Assembly (NCBI RefSeq): GCF_000612445.1
Contig: NZ_BALC01000002.1
Span: 372,001-436,000, forward strand
Length of the DNA stretch: 64,000 nucleotides
From: Liquorilactobacillus sucicola DSM 21376 = JCM 15457
GTDB lineage: Bacteria; Bacillota; Bacilli; Lactobacillales; Lactobacillaceae
Direction: 5' to 3'
Made by a program: the position numbers and the translations under genes. Shown here in pieces: positions 26,686 to 35,813 of the stretch (position 1 is the stretch's first letter; each line of letters begins with the position of its first letter). The notes under the pieces are model-generated. The model saw only the letters and a list, made by a program, of their open reading frames with translations. It had not been told where the DNA came from and ran no database searches.

Positions 26686-27771
26686 ATGAGTGAAAAATTA
26701 AGAGTTGGTATTTTAGGTGCCACCGGGATGGTGGGACAGCGTTACATTACGCTGTTGGCAGATCACCCATGGTTTGAAGTGGTTTTAGTCGCAGCTAGTC
26801 CGCGCAGTGCAGGTAAGACATATGAACAGGCTGTTGCTGGGCGCTGGAAACTGGAAGATCCTGTTCCGGATGCAGTTAAAGATTTGGTTGTTTTGGACGT
26901 TAACCAAGTCAGCGAGATTGCAGCCCAGGTTGATTTCGTCTTTTCTGCTGTTAGCATGTCCAAAGACGAGATTAAAAAGATCGAAGAGGAATACGCTAAG
27001 GCAGAGATACCAGTTGTTTCTAACAATAGCGCGCATCGTTGGACACCCGATGTGCCGATGATCGTTCCGGAAATCAATCCGGATCATTCCGATGTTATTA
27101 AGTATCAGCAGGAACGACTAGGGACAAGTCGCGGTTTTATTGCTGTGAAGCCTAACTGTTCGATTCAAAGCTATGCGCCTGCATTGTCAGCATGGAAGAA
27201 GTTCGAGCCGACACAAGTAATTGCAACGACTTATCAGGCCATTTCCGGTGCGGGGAAAAACTTTGATGACGCGCCAGAGATCTTGAATAATGTGATTCCG
27301 TATATTGGTGGTGAGGAAGAAAAGTCTGAAAGAGAACCGATGAAGATCTGGGGGAAAGTCGATCCCCAAAAGAAGGAGATCGTCCCAGCTGCTTCACCTG
27401 TAATTACCAGTCAATGCCTGCGTGTACCTGTGTTATACGGACATACGGCGGCTGTCTTTGTTAATTTTGAAGAACAGCCAAGCAAGGAAGAATTGATTCA
27501 AGCACTTGAAAGTTACAGCGGTGTTCCACAAGAATTGAAGCTGCCAAGTGCGCCGAAACAGTTCATTCAGTATTTAACAGAAGATGACCGGCCGCAAGTT
27601 CGTTACGATGTCAATTTCGAACACGGAATGGGTATTTCGATTGGACGTTTGCGTCCTGATAAGATTTTTGATTGGAAGTTCGTTGGTTTGTCACATAATA
27701 CTGCTCGTGGAGCTGCCGGTGGAGCGATTTTATGTGCTGAACTATTGAAGGCACAAGTATATTACTACTAA
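26686..27771 (+). CDS. asd: Aspartate-semialdehyde dehydrogenase
   Basis: 361 residues, matching the archaeal/fungal-like branch of ASADH (about 350-365 residues). Motifs: NADP-binding GILGATGMVGQRY, SNNSAHRW, catalytic Cys158 in KPNCSIQS, and a catalytic His region in ISIGRLRPD. It reduces aspartyl phosphate to the semialdehyde for lysine/diaminopimelate, threonine and methionine synthesis in the cytoplasm. RBS AGCGAGGT is 9 bases before the ATG. It appears to be monocistronic; no other aspartate-pathway gene is adjacent. Confidence 0.93.
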   Translation: MSEKLRVGILGATGMVGQRYITLLADHPWFEVVLVAASPRSAGKTYEQAVAGRWKLEDPVPDAVKDLVVLDVNQVSEIAAQVDFVFSAVSMSKDEIKKIEEEYAKAEIPVVSNNSAHRWTPDVPMIVPEINPDHSDVIKYQQERLGTSRGFIAVKPNCSIQSYAPALSAWKKFEPTQVIATTYQAISGAGKNFDDAPEILNNVIPYIGGEEEKSEREPMKIWGKVDPQKKEIVPAASPVITSQCLRVPVLYGHTAAVFVNFEEQPSKEELIQALESYSGVPQELKLPSAPKQFIQYLTEDDRPQVRYDVNFEHGMGISIGRLRPDKIFDWKFVGLSHNTARGAAGGAILCAELLKAQVYYY

Positions 27772-27960
27772 ATAATTAATTTTTTAAAGGGAAATATACC
27801 AGCGAACGATGATTTTTGCGCATTGAGTGTGTGAATTATGCGGGACTATGTAATTCATGCTTGCCCGATGGCAAAAGTGTACTAACGTGCATACCGCAAT
27901 TAAGACAAGAAAACTCAAGGGATGATTGGACAGTAGAGCTTGATGCTGACCTGCGCCCTG
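27772..27960. other. Gene-free stretch after asd
   Basis: No coding frame with a ribosome site. A weak stem GAATTA/TAATTC occurs near 27833-27856. Otherwise I see nothing that supports a feature before the terminator. Confidence 0.4.
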
Positions 27961-28000
27961 TAGACTCTCAGAATTAAATCTGAGGGTCTATTTATTTTTG
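27961..28000 (+). terminator. Intrinsic terminator downstream of asd
   Basis: TAGACTCTCAGA pairs with TCTGAGGGTCTA around a 6-base loop, followed by TTTATTTTTG. Confidence 0.8.
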
Positions 28001-28102
28001 CCGTAAGCATGGAGCACAACCACTTTTTTGCGAACTCAATGTTGACCTAATACATACTTACTTCGGGCTACTAACAAAAATTAACCGTTAAGCAGCCCTT
28101 TA

Positions 28103-28111
28103 TGCTATAAT
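28103..28111 (+). promoter_or_regulatory. Extended -10 promoter of the disulfide reductase gene
   Basis: TGCTATAAT: an extended TGN plus perfect TATAAT, 46 bases before ATG 28157. No good -35 box, as is usual for extended -10 promoters. Confidence 0.65.
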
Positions 28112-28156
28112 ACATCGTGTGCGATATATAATTGCGAAACAGAGAGGAAAACTATT

Positions 28157-29515
28157 ATGGCAGATTATCAATATGATGTAATTTTTGTTGGGAGCGGCCA
28201 TGCGAATTGGCATGCCGCTGTGACGCTACGGCAAGCAGGAAAGCGGGTCGCTGTTGTCGAGGAGGATCTTGTTGCTGGAACTTGTACGAATTATGGTTGT
28301 AATGCCAAGATTTTGTTGGATGGGCCAGCAGCAGTTTTAAATCAGGTTCACGCATATCAAAAAGAAGATATTATTACAGGAGACTTAAAGATCAATTGGC
28401 CTGATTTAATGAAGTATAAGCACCATGTGATCGATCCGCTGCATGTGCATTTGGCACAGATGTTTAACGCGGCGGGAATTGATCTGCTTAAAGGACACGG
28501 TCATTTGGCGGATGCACACACAGTTCATGTGGCAGGGAAAGAATACTCTAGTGAATATCTGGTCTTGGGAACTGGTCAGCGGCCGGCAAAATTAAATATT
28601 CCTGGTAAAACTTATTTGCATGACAGTCGTGATTTCCTAAGCCTGCCGGAATTGCCGGCTCACATTACTTTTATCGGAGCTGGAATCGTTTCTTTGGAAT
28701 TTGCTGATTTGGCTCGTATAGCTGGCGCTGAAGTTACTGTGATTGAATTTGCGGAGCGGCCATTGAGAGCTTACTATGACCAATACGTTGATAAGGTTAT
28801 CAACGTGCTGAAAGATGCAGGAATTGATTTTCATTTTAAGGAAGCTGTTGATTCGGTGCAGGCGCTTGAGCAAGGATACCTTGTCAGGACAGCATCTGGT
28901 TTGACTGTCGAGACAGATTATGTAGTTGATGCGACAGGGCGTGTTCCTAACGTTGAAGATTTAGGCTTGGATGAAGTCGGTGTCTCCTATAATCGGCGTG
29001 GCATTGAAGTCGACAATCATTTGAGGACTTCTCAGAAAAATATTTTTGCCAGTGGGGATGTGTTGGATAAGCAGATTCCACGTTTGACACCGACAGCGAC
29101 CTTTGAATCAAACTATATTGCTGCTCAGATCCTAGGCCTTGATGCTGGAGCGATCAATTACCCAGTCGTTCCCTCAATTGTGTTCACTTTGCCGCGTTTG
29201 GCAGAGACTGGTGTTACTGTCGCAGAAGCCGAAGCAGATGCGGCACAGTACCGAGTTGAACGCATCACTTACGGGCGCAATATGCTTTTTCAAACCAAAA
29301 ATGAACCAGAAGCTGAACTAACGATCATCATTGACAGCAAAAATAAGTTAGTTGGTGCAGCCATTTATGGTGATGATGCCCCTGATTTAATCAACATCTT
29401 GTCATTGATTATTAATCAGCATCTATCTGCTGAAGAACTTAGTCAGATGATTTTTGCATTCCCAAGCGCGTCGATTGGAGTTCTAAGTTTGATAATGGCA
29501 GCGATGCGGAAATAA
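28157..29515 (+). CDS. FAD-dependent pyridine nucleotide-disulfide oxidoreductase
   Basis: 452 residues of the glutathione reductase/dihydrolipoamide dehydrogenase family. FAD site VIFVGSGHANWHAA, redox pair Cys43/Cys48 in CTNYGCNAK, NAD(P) site FIGAGIVSLEFADL, second FAD motif IFASGDV, and a C-terminal dimerisation domain from about residue 335. The C-terminal HPxxxE active-site motif of glutathione reductase is replaced by FAFPSASIGVL, so the general acid of classic enzymes is missing and the substrate is uncertain. RBS AGAGAGGAAAA precedes ATG 28157. Monocistronic. Confidence 0.85.
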   Translation: MADYQYDVIFVGSGHANWHAAVTLRQAGKRVAVVEEDLVAGTCTNYGCNAKILLDGPAAVLNQVHAYQKEDIITGDLKINWPDLMKYKHHVIDPLHVHLAQMFNAAGIDLLKGHGHLADAHTVHVAGKEYSSEYLVLGTGQRPAKLNIPGKTYLHDSRDFLSLPELPAHITFIGAGIVSLEFADLARIAGAEVTVIEFAERPLRAYYDQYVDKVINVLKDAGIDFHFKEAVDSVQALEQGYLVRTASGLTVETDYVVDATGRVPNVEDLGLDEVGVSYNRRGIEVDNHLRTSQKNIFASGDVLDKQIPRLTPTATFESNYIAAQILGLDAGAINYPVVPSIVFTLPRLAETGVTVAEAEADAAQYRVERITYGRNMLFQTKNEPEAELTIIIDSKNKLVGAAIYGDDAPDLINILSLIINQHLSAEELSQMIFAFPSASIGVLSLIMAAMRK

Positions 29516-29613
29516 AAAGATGACTTTAAATGAACTTAAAGAGTTGCTCAAAAGATACAGGCAAGCTTGTCTTTTTGGAGTTGCTTATCAGTTCTAATCA
29601 ATGGATAATACAG

Positions 29614-29661
29614 AACATACCTAATACTTTTTCCATACACTACCACCTTATTAGGTATGTT
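29614..29661. repeat. 13-bp inverted repeat with 22-nt loop
   Basis: AACATACCTAATA (29614-29626) and TATTAGGTATGTT (29649-29661) are exact complements. No T run follows, so a simple terminator is unlikely. It may be an operator or element remnant. Confidence 0.5.
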
Positions 29662-29676
29662 GATAATCTTTCTCAA

Positions 29677-29790
29677 GGAGCTGTGCCAAAAGTTAAATTT
29701 TGACACAGCCCCTCTTTTATTCCGTATAAACGTGTTCCATAAGTCAAAATTCTCCGTCTAACTTCGAATTTTCCCGACTTTGTACTGCTT
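29677..29790 (+). repeat. Dispersed hairpin-tail repeat, copy F (best tail)
   Basis: Hairpin GGAGCTGTGCCAAAA / TTTTGACACAGCCCC, then TTATTCCGTATAAACGTGTT, CCATAAGTCAAAATTCTCCG and GACTTTGTACTGC. Compared with copy I it lacks about 50 bases of the internal stem module. Confidence 0.85.
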
Positions 29791-29922
29791 TATTGCTTTT
29801 TGGATAGTAAGTGTCTATTTGGAGTTGTAACTGAACAGAAGCTGTAATAAAAATAAATTGGACGTGCTTAAGATGGTTTCCTTTCACACTATTTAAAAGC
29901 ATATTCGATTATCATGTGTGCA

Positions 29923-29957
29923 GACTAGGTTATGATAACGCCTAGTCATTTTTATTT
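29923..29957 (+). terminator. Terminator-like hairpin of unknown transcript (twin of 60494)
   Basis: GACTAGG (29923-29929) pairs with CCTAGTC (29941-29947); the loop TTATGATAACG is nearly identical in the hairpin at 60494. A T-rich tail follows. No gene upstream in this orientation ends nearby, so it may close a short RNA. Confidence 0.6.
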
Positions 29958-30096
29958 TCACAATGCAGCATTTTTAATGCTAAAAACAAGTATCACAGAA
30001 ATACGATAACAAAAATGCGCGGGCGAGAAGTCTGAGAAGAATAGATTGTCTTCGTCCTTGGTGGCAATTATATGTTTTTGATCCGTTAGTAAAAAC

Positions 30097-30212
30097 GAGT
30101 GTGCCATAAGTCGGTAAAGCTGAGTACTAACATGAGATTATGAACATAACATGTTGTTTTGTTACGTGTAATCTGCAGTTAATGCTCAAAACTCAAGACT
30201 TATGGCACACTC
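30097..30212. mobile_element. 116-bp palindromic element (MITE/REP-like)
   Basis: Ends are a perfect 16-bp inverted repeat, GAGTGTGCCATAAGTC at 30097-30112 and its complement at 30197-30212, with further imperfect pairing inward (AGATTA/TAATCT and others). No coding capacity. A partial relative lies at 26375-26440. The shared CCATAAGTC motif also occurs in the tail of the dispersed hairpin repeats. Confidence 0.65.
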
Positions 30213-30234
30213 CCAAGTGAACTGAAAGCAGCTG

Positions 30235-30497
30235 TTATTTTGTCCTATCTGAACTAAGCACAGGCCGTACTAACATTCCTAATAAGAGAATTCCGATGAC
30301 ACTGACGATTGTACCAGCAAGAAACTGCCAGCCAAGAAAATACCCAGAGCTGTTGTTGCAAAAAGTCCAAAAATAGTCAACAAAATACCTAGTTTCTGGG
30401 TCAAATTAAGACGTGTAAAATCGCGGTAAAAACCGACTTCTAATAGTAAAACACCAATGACGGCAATTGTTCCAAAAAGAATATGACCAAAAATCAT
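30235..30497 (-). pseudogene. Small integral membrane protein, frameshifted
   Basis: From ATG 30497 the frame gives two hydrophobic segments (IFGHILFGTIAVIGVLLLEV, GILLTIFGLFATTALG). It then reads into an unlikely polar end. In another frame the strand continues as YFLGWQFLAGTIVSVIGIL and ends MLVRPVLSSDRTK at 30235-30237, a natural third membrane segment. One extra G in the GGG run at 30343-30345 joins them as TTALGYFLGWQF. The restored product of about 87 residues has no family I recognise. Confidence 0.6.
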
Positions 30498-30651
30498 GTA
30501 TTTTCCCCCTAGTAAGAATTTTAATTGTGCACAAAGTATAGCAATTTTAAAATAATTACGTCAAGCAATCCTATCAAAAAGGCTGGTTATAGGGGAAAAA
30601 GGGGAACTCTTTTTGATTTGCTAGCTAAATCATATCAGCAAGTGTAATCGC

Positions 30652-30679
30652 TTGCATTTTAGTGAAGATACTATATAAT
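30652..30679 (+). promoter_or_regulatory. Promoter of structured RNA copy 2
   Basis: TTGCAT (30652-30657), 16-base spacer, TATAAT (30674-30679), identical to copy 1. Confidence 0.8.
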
Positions 30680-30685
30680 ACAGAG

Positions 30686-30950
30686 TGTAAGGGGTTATAG
30701 CAAACGCTATAATCGAAAGCTTGACATCATGCTTGCATGGTAGTTAGGCAAAAGAAGCTGTCGCGAGGCAGTTAGAAAAGAGGTTAGAGTTTGACTATCC
30801 CTTATGTAACAGCAGTCCAGCGAGATAATTAATAAAATTGTTGATGATTTTAAAGAGATTTAAGGTTGTTAAAGATTGAGTTAGTTAGATCGGAAGAGAA
30901 AAAGGAAAGTGTGAAGAGCTTAAACTTTATCTTGCTGGACTGTTTTTTTG
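30686..30950 (+). ncRNA. Putative novel structured non-coding RNA, copy 2
   Basis: Same predicted structure as copy 1. The third hairpin here has a GCGA tetraloop, a GNRA type, instead of GCAG. The 16-bp terminal stem and T7 tail are unchanged. Conservation of promoter, stems and terminator with drift in loops suggests both copies are functional RNA genes. Confidence 0.65.
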
Positions 30951-30952
30951 TG

Positions 30953-31392
30953 CGATGAATTGTCGAATAAAAGTATTTCTGCCATACGATACCCAAAAGT
31001 ACACTCTCCTGTTGTACAAGCAAACAACCCTTATACAAATCCATGATATTGGCAGGTTAAATGCATTACAAAATAGTTTTTCCCCCTGAACATCATGATG
31101 TAATACTACTTGAATATGCAGGGGCTTTCGGTACTCCATTAGGGAATTGACTGTTTCAGTGATTATTATGTGCAGCGGACAGTTTAAAATAGATGGAGAA
31201 TTTTGACTTACGGAACACGCTTATAGGAAATGGATAGAGGAGAGGCTGTGACATAAGTCTCTCTGTTTTGTGTGCGAATGGGTAAAATTTTGCTTGTGAC
31301 AAACACGTCTTTAATGCACAAAAAAACAGGATATCAAAGGATCAAAGTCGATCATTGACATTCTGCTTCATTACAAACTCTTTAATTGTATA
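30953..31392. other. Gene-free stretch between the RNA and the PTS gene, with repeat copy G
   Basis: Copy G of the hairpin-tail repeat occupies about 31194-31267 on the minus strand (GACTTACGGAACACGCTTATA, then GAGGAGAGGCTGTG and a weak complement). A 29-codon plus-strand frame at 31061-31150 exists without a clear ribosome site. Nothing else is supported. Confidence 0.5.
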
Positions 31393-33257
31393 TTATATAT
31401 TGGCTTGAAGAATTTCTCTTCCATGTGAACCATCGTCAGCGGCTATTAAACTTACTTCCTTATACTCACCGCTATTTGTTACGATCACGAATGTTGATGT
31501 GTCATAACCAGCCTCTTCTATCCCGTTGAGATCAAATTGAATTAAGAGCTGTCCGGCTTTAACAGTCTCGCCTTGTTTGACTTTGGCGAAGAAATGTTTT
31601 CCATTCAGTTTTACCGTATCAATGCCGATATGAATTAGTAGCTCTGTACCATTTTTTGAGGTAATACCAATTGCATGATTTGTTTTGAATAACATAGTAA
31701 TAGTACCATCGAATGGTGCATAAACTTTGCCATTTGTTGGGTAGATAACCATTCCTTGGCCCATTGAACCAGATGCAAATGCTGGATCATTAGCTTCCGC
31801 AATATCGGCAACATGTCCGTCTAAAGGTTGCAGCACGACTTCATTTGATAGTTCCTTTGCATTTCCAACTTGGTCGGTGCTGACTTTAGTGCTTTCGACT
31901 TCATCGATACCGATTACCAAAGTAACAATCAGCGCAACTGCGAAACAAATAACTAAGCCGATTATATAAGAGACGAAGGTACTGCCGACAAAGGCTGGTA
32001 AGGTTGTTAAACCACCGAAAACAAATGCAAAGGCTTTAACATGCAGGCCTCCGATGAACGCACCACCAACTGCACCGCCAATAACAGCTCCGATTAGAGG
32101 TTTTTTGTACTTAACACCAATACCATAAATAGCAGGTTCTGTGATACCAGCGAAGAAGATAGAGAGCAATGCAGATATTGAATAGGCTTTCATTTTAGTG
32201 TCCTTGGTTCTGAAAAATGTGCGAGAGTAGCTCCAGCCATTCCGAAGTTAGCGGCTGCAGTCAAAGGAACGATAAAGTCATAACCTAACTTACTAATGTT
32301 CTGGATCATTACGGGGTTGACAGCCCATTGTAACCCGAAAATCACAAACAGGTTCCAAGCTCCGCCGACAATCGCACCAGCAATCCAACCATTTGAGTTC
32401 ATCAAGATATTAATTCCATTGGAGATCCATTCGCCTAAGTAGACACCGAAAGGTCCAAACGCCCCTGCTGTTAACGGAACCATGATAAACAGTGATAGTA
32501 GGGGGACAAAAAGCAATTGCAAGCTTTCAGGTATATATCTTTTGAGATAACGTTCAACATAAGAAAGACACCAGATAGATAAAATTGCAGGAATTACAGT
32601 TGAGGTGTAGGACATCGTTACAATCGGGATACCAAAGAAATGAGTGATGACACCGTTACCATGATTTCCCATGATTTGGGTGAATTCAGGCATAATTAAG
32701 GCACCCATCACGGCAGCAGCAACATATTTGTTAACCTTAAATTTTTCTGCGGAGGTAATTGCTAGAAGAACTGGTAGAAAGTAGAAAACAGCGGTTGAAG
32801 CTGCTGTCAGTATATGATAAGTTCCTGATGATTCTGGCAGCCAACCAATTTGGTTTAATAAGAGAACGACACCTCGCAGTACACCTGAACCTGCAAGCAA
32901 GGGAAGCAGGGGGGTAAAGATACCTGCTACAACATCTAAAAAGCCTGATATCAGGCCATGCTGATTTTTTTCGTGGTCGTCATTTTGATCTGTTTCCTGA
33001 TTTAATTGTGTTCCAGCAAGTAATTGATCATATACGTCAGCTACAGCTGGACCAATGATTACTTGAAATTGGCCTCCATTTTCAACAACACTGATTACAC
33101 CGTTTAAATCTTCGATTTCAGCTTTATTCTTGTTTGCAATCTGATCATCTTTTAATAACATTCTTAACCGTGTAGCACAGTGAGATATACCTTGGATATT
33201 TTTTTCGCCACCAACTAAGTCTAATATTTTTTTGCCAAGTGGTTTCTCATTGTTCAT
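31393..33257 (-). pseudogene. Beta-glucoside-type PTS EIIBCA permease (allose-type locus), frameshifted
   Basis: The two frames form one EIIB-EIIC-EIIA protein of the Glc/beta-glucoside family. EIIB has the phosphorylated Cys27 in GISHCATRLRM. EIIC spans about residues 100-450 with GITEPAIYGIGVKYKKPLI. The C-terminal EIIA has its His in LLIHIGIDTVKL. The frame is lost at an A5 run (31393-33257 plus strand, 32213-32217); one added base joins GATLA to FFRTKDTKMKAYS. Divergent operator-controlled genes for an AlsE-like epimerase and RpiB-like isomerase point to D-allose or a similar sugar rather than beta-glucosides. A LacI operator copy overlaps its promoter. Confidence 0.85.
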
Positions 33258-33278
33258 AAGTGATCACCCTTTCATCGA

Positions 33279-33332
33279 TTTGAGCAAACGATTTCTCAAA
33301 ACAAGTCTAGCATGTGATCATATTTACGTCAA
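33279..33332 (-). promoter_or_regulatory. PTS promoter with LacI-type operator
   Basis: Minus-strand TTGACG (plus 33327-33332), 17-base spacer, TAGACT (plus 33304-33309), then a 22-bp operator at 33279-33300 with arms TTTGAG and CTCAAA. The same operator sequence occurs at 33406-33427. Confidence 0.85.
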
Positions 33333-33372
33333 TATAATATTTTTGGGGTTTAAAAAACTTGAATTAAGGTAT

Positions 33373-33427
33373 TTGACGAGATAAAAAATAGATGCTATAG
33401 TTTTATTTGAGCAAACGATTTCTCAAA
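33373..33427 (+). promoter_or_regulatory. Epimerase operon promoter with LacI-type operator
   Basis: TTGACG (33373-33378), 17-base spacer, TATAGT (33396-33401), then the second exact copy of the 22-bp operator at 33406-33427 overlapping the start of transcription. The mirror arrangement to the PTS promoter supports one repressor for both directions. Confidence 0.88.
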
Positions 33428-33452
33428 TATAGAATTTAAGAGGTTGATGAAA

Positions 33453-34103
33453 ATGGAGCGTTTAATTTGTCCTTCACTAATGTGTGCAGATTTCGCAAAT
33501 ATCAAAGTTGAGCTTCAGAACTTAGAAAGGGCCCATGTGGATGTTTTTCATATGGACGTTATGGATGGTAATTTCGTTCCAAACATGGCACTGGGATTGG
33601 AAGACTACCAAACTGTCAGAAAATTATCCTCTGTTCCAATGGATGTTCACTTGATGGTTCAAGATCCACGAAGATTTATTCATATGTTTTATAATGCTGG
33701 TGCTGATATTATTTATATCCATCCCGAAGCAGATCAGGTACCCACTAGCACTTTGCTAGAAATTAAGGAGTTGGGAATGCACCCAGGGATTGCAATTAAT
33801 CCAGGCACTTCGATTGAGTCAATTAAGGAGCTTTTGCCATTAGTTGATTATGTATTGGTCATGACTGTAAACCCTGGATTCGCTGGACAGAAATTCTTGG
33901 ATTTTGTAATTCCAAAAATTAAGAGATTAGCTGATCAAAAGGACAAAGATTCTTTTAAATTAATGGTTGATGGTGCAATCTCACCGTCAAAAATTGAGCA
34001 ACTGTCTAATTTAGGTGTTGATGGTTTTATTGTTGGAACTTCTTCTTTGTTTGGAAAAAATAAATCCTACAAAGATATTGTTAGTGAATTAAAGGGGGAA
34101 TAA
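33453..34103 (+). CDS. Ribulose-phosphate 3-epimerase family, probable allulose-6-phosphate 3-epimerase
   Basis: About 216 residues, a TIM barrel of the Rpe/AlsE family. Visible: CPSLMCADFANI, metal and catalytic residues in HMDVMDGNFVPN and VHLMV, TVNPGFAGQKF, and the phosphate-binding VDGFIVGTSSLF. The MCADF and GLEDYQTVR regions look more AlsE-like than housekeeping Rpe. ATG 33453 lies 9 bases from AAGAGG; earlier in-frame TTG and ATG codons are too close. In the inferred pathway it turns allulose-6-phosphate into fructose-6-phosphate. Four bases separate it from the isomerase gene. Confidence 0.85.
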   Translation: MERLICPSLMCADFANIKVELQNLERAHVDVFHMDVMDGNFVPNMALGLEDYQTVRKLSSVPMDVHLMVQDPRRFIHMFYNAGADIIYIHPEADQVPTSTLLEIKELGMHPGIAINPGTSIESIKELLPLVDYVLVMTVNPGFAGQKFLDFVIPKIKRLADQKDKDSFKLMVDGAISPSKIEQLSNLGVDGFIVGTSSLFGKNKSYKDIVSELKGE

Positions 34104-34107
34104 AGTG

Positions 34108-34617
34108 ATGGGAAAAACAAAAATTGCTTTTGGATCTGATCATGTTGGTTTGGAATTAAAGCCAACAATTATGGAATATGTGCAATCTCTCGGTTATGAA
34201 GTTCATGATTTTGGCGCATATACAGATGAACGTACTGATTATCCGATTTATGGGAAAAAAGTGGGACAGGAGGTTGCGTCTGGCAAATATGATTTGGGAA
34301 TTGTTATTTGCGGAACGGGGATCGGAATATCTCTTTCTGCAAATAAAGTACCTGGTATTCGTGCGGCAAGTGTGAGTGAACCATACTCAGCACAATTGTC
34401 ACGGCGGCATAACAATTCGAATGTTCTTGCATTAGGTTCAAGGGTCGTTGGATCAGAGCTCGCGAAGATGATTGTCAAAGCTTGGCTTGATGCTGAATTT
34501 GAAGGCGGACGGCATCAACGCAGAATTGACGAATTAGCTGCAGAAGATGAGCACAACGAGCAAAAATTTGATAGAATTGTACACGATGACAGTGGTAAAT
34601 ATTCTGATCAAAATTAA
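34108..34617 (+). CDS. RpiB/LacAB-family sugar-phosphate isomerase
   Basis: 169 residues, slightly longer than RpiB (about 150) owing to a charged tail. Family text: AFGSDHVGLELK, VHDFGAYTDERTDYP, catalytic Cys in VICGTGIGISLSANK, GIRAASVSEPYSAQLSRRHN. RpiB enzymes interconvert ribose-5-P and ribulose-5-P, and E. coli RpiB also acts on allose-6-P. In this locus it probably makes allulose-6-P from allose-6-P. ATG 34108 has AAAGGGGGA 8 bases upstream. Confidence 0.88.
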   Translation: MGKTKIAFGSDHVGLELKPTIMEYVQSLGYEVHDFGAYTDERTDYPIYGKKVGQEVASGKYDLGIVICGTGIGISLSANKVPGIRAASVSEPYSAQLSRRHNNSNVLALGSRVVGSELAKMIVKAWLDAEFEGGRHQRRIDELAAEDEHNEQKFDRIVHDDSGKYSDQN

Positions 34618-34691
34618 TTTAGGCTTGTTTAGTTTCATACGTGGTATTCCACTCTCATTGATATAAAATATGATCATTTTGGGAGTAGACT

Positions 34692-35713
34692 ATGGGCAAG
34701 AAAATGTCAATCAAAGAAATCGCAAAATTAAGTGGAGTGTCTGTCTCAACCGTATCTAGAGTTATTAATGATAATGGTCGTTTTTCGGAAGATACGCGGC
34801 AACGTGTTTTGAAAACGATCAAAAAATACAATTATCAGACTAACACCCTTGCTAAGGGCTTGAGAATGAGAAGATCGAACACGATTGGGATCATTGTACC
34901 GGATCTATCGAACACATTCTTCTCCTCATTAGTTGAAAAAATGGAGAATCAGTTTTTTCGAAAAATTATTCCACGATTATCTGTGATACGGGAAGAAACT
35001 CTGATAAGGAAGAGGCATATATTCGAATGCTGGAGGCAAAACTGACAGATGGGTTAATCGTAATTTCTGGTAAGAAAACCTTTGATACGAATATTCTTAG
35101 CCGCCCGATGCCTGTTGTTTGCATTGATAGAAAACCTAAAGGAAAAAAAACGCTTTTTGTTAGTTCAAATCATTATCAAGGTGCGGTAATCGCAACAACC
35201 GAGTTGCTCAAAGCAGGAACTCAGCCAACTCTTTTCAAAGTATCTAGGAATTCTTCTTCTATTTTGGATAGAATACGCGGCTTTAAGGATACAATGAAAA
35301 AAATGGGGGCGGAGCTGCATAATAGTTCAATTATTAGCTTAAGCTCTGATTATCGTGCAGGCTCAGATGATAGAAGATTGGAGATTAGAAATAAATTACG
35401 CAAGTTGATAAATGCAGATAAATTACCGCTAGGAATTTTTGCGACAAGCGATACACTAGCTGCAGACATTATGATTGCAGCTAGAGATCTGCATCTTAGC
35501 ATTCCTGGGGATTTAAAGATTATTGGTTTCGATGATGCTCCAATTTCTAGGTATTGTTATCCCCAATTAACAACGATTCGTCAGGATATTTCACAGATTG
35601 CAAGTCAGGCTAGCCAGCATTTAATAAATGCAATTAACAACACAGATGATGATGCGGAGGATTCTGAGGACACTATTATAGATGTTCAGTTAGTTGAAAG
35701 ATCCACTGTTTAA
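34692..35713 (+). pseudogene. LacI-family repressor of the allose-type locus, frameshifted
   Basis: The N-terminal LacI HTH is complete: SIKEIAKLSGVSVSTVSRVI. The ligand domain begins NTIGIIVPDLSNTFFSSLVE, then frame is lost in the T6 run at 34953-34958. One added T gives SKNYSTIICDTGRNSDKEEA and joins the downstream part (MLEAKLTDGLIVISG, then IIGFDDAPISRYCYPQLTTI). The restored length is about 340 residues, normal for the family. It probably binds the two 22-bp operators at 33279 and 33406. If the lesion were real, the locus would be constitutive. Confidence 0.85.
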
Positions 35714-35745
35714 TGCTAATTAAACGCGCAAAAGCTACTTAACTT

Positions 35746-35793
35746 AAATAGCTCCATTGGAAAAAGATGTGCTTTTTCTGATGGAGCTATTCC
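35746..35793 (+). terminator. Hairpin after the lacI-type gene
   Basis: AATAGCTCCAT with GGAAAAAG pairs with CTTTTTC and ATGGAGCTATT. The stem is strong but no T run follows, so termination is uncertain. Confidence 0.5.
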
Positions 35794-35813
35794 AATGTTA
35801 AGCGTAACAGCCT

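Larger units (their letters stand above)
30640..30952 (+). repeat. 313-bp duplicated element, copy 2
   Basis: Same length as copy 1 at 22684-22996, with six substitutions. The copies share strand and lie 7956 bases apart. Confidence 0.9.

Noticed and set aside
30927-31139. Minus-strand 70-codon frame after RNA copy 2
   Set aside because: It overlaps the RNA terminator, has a Cys/Trp-rich unlikely composition and no ribosome site.
31061-31150. Plus-strand 29-codon frame starting MHYKIVFPPEHH
   Set aside because: Only a poor ribosome site and no conserved partner; possible but unsupported.
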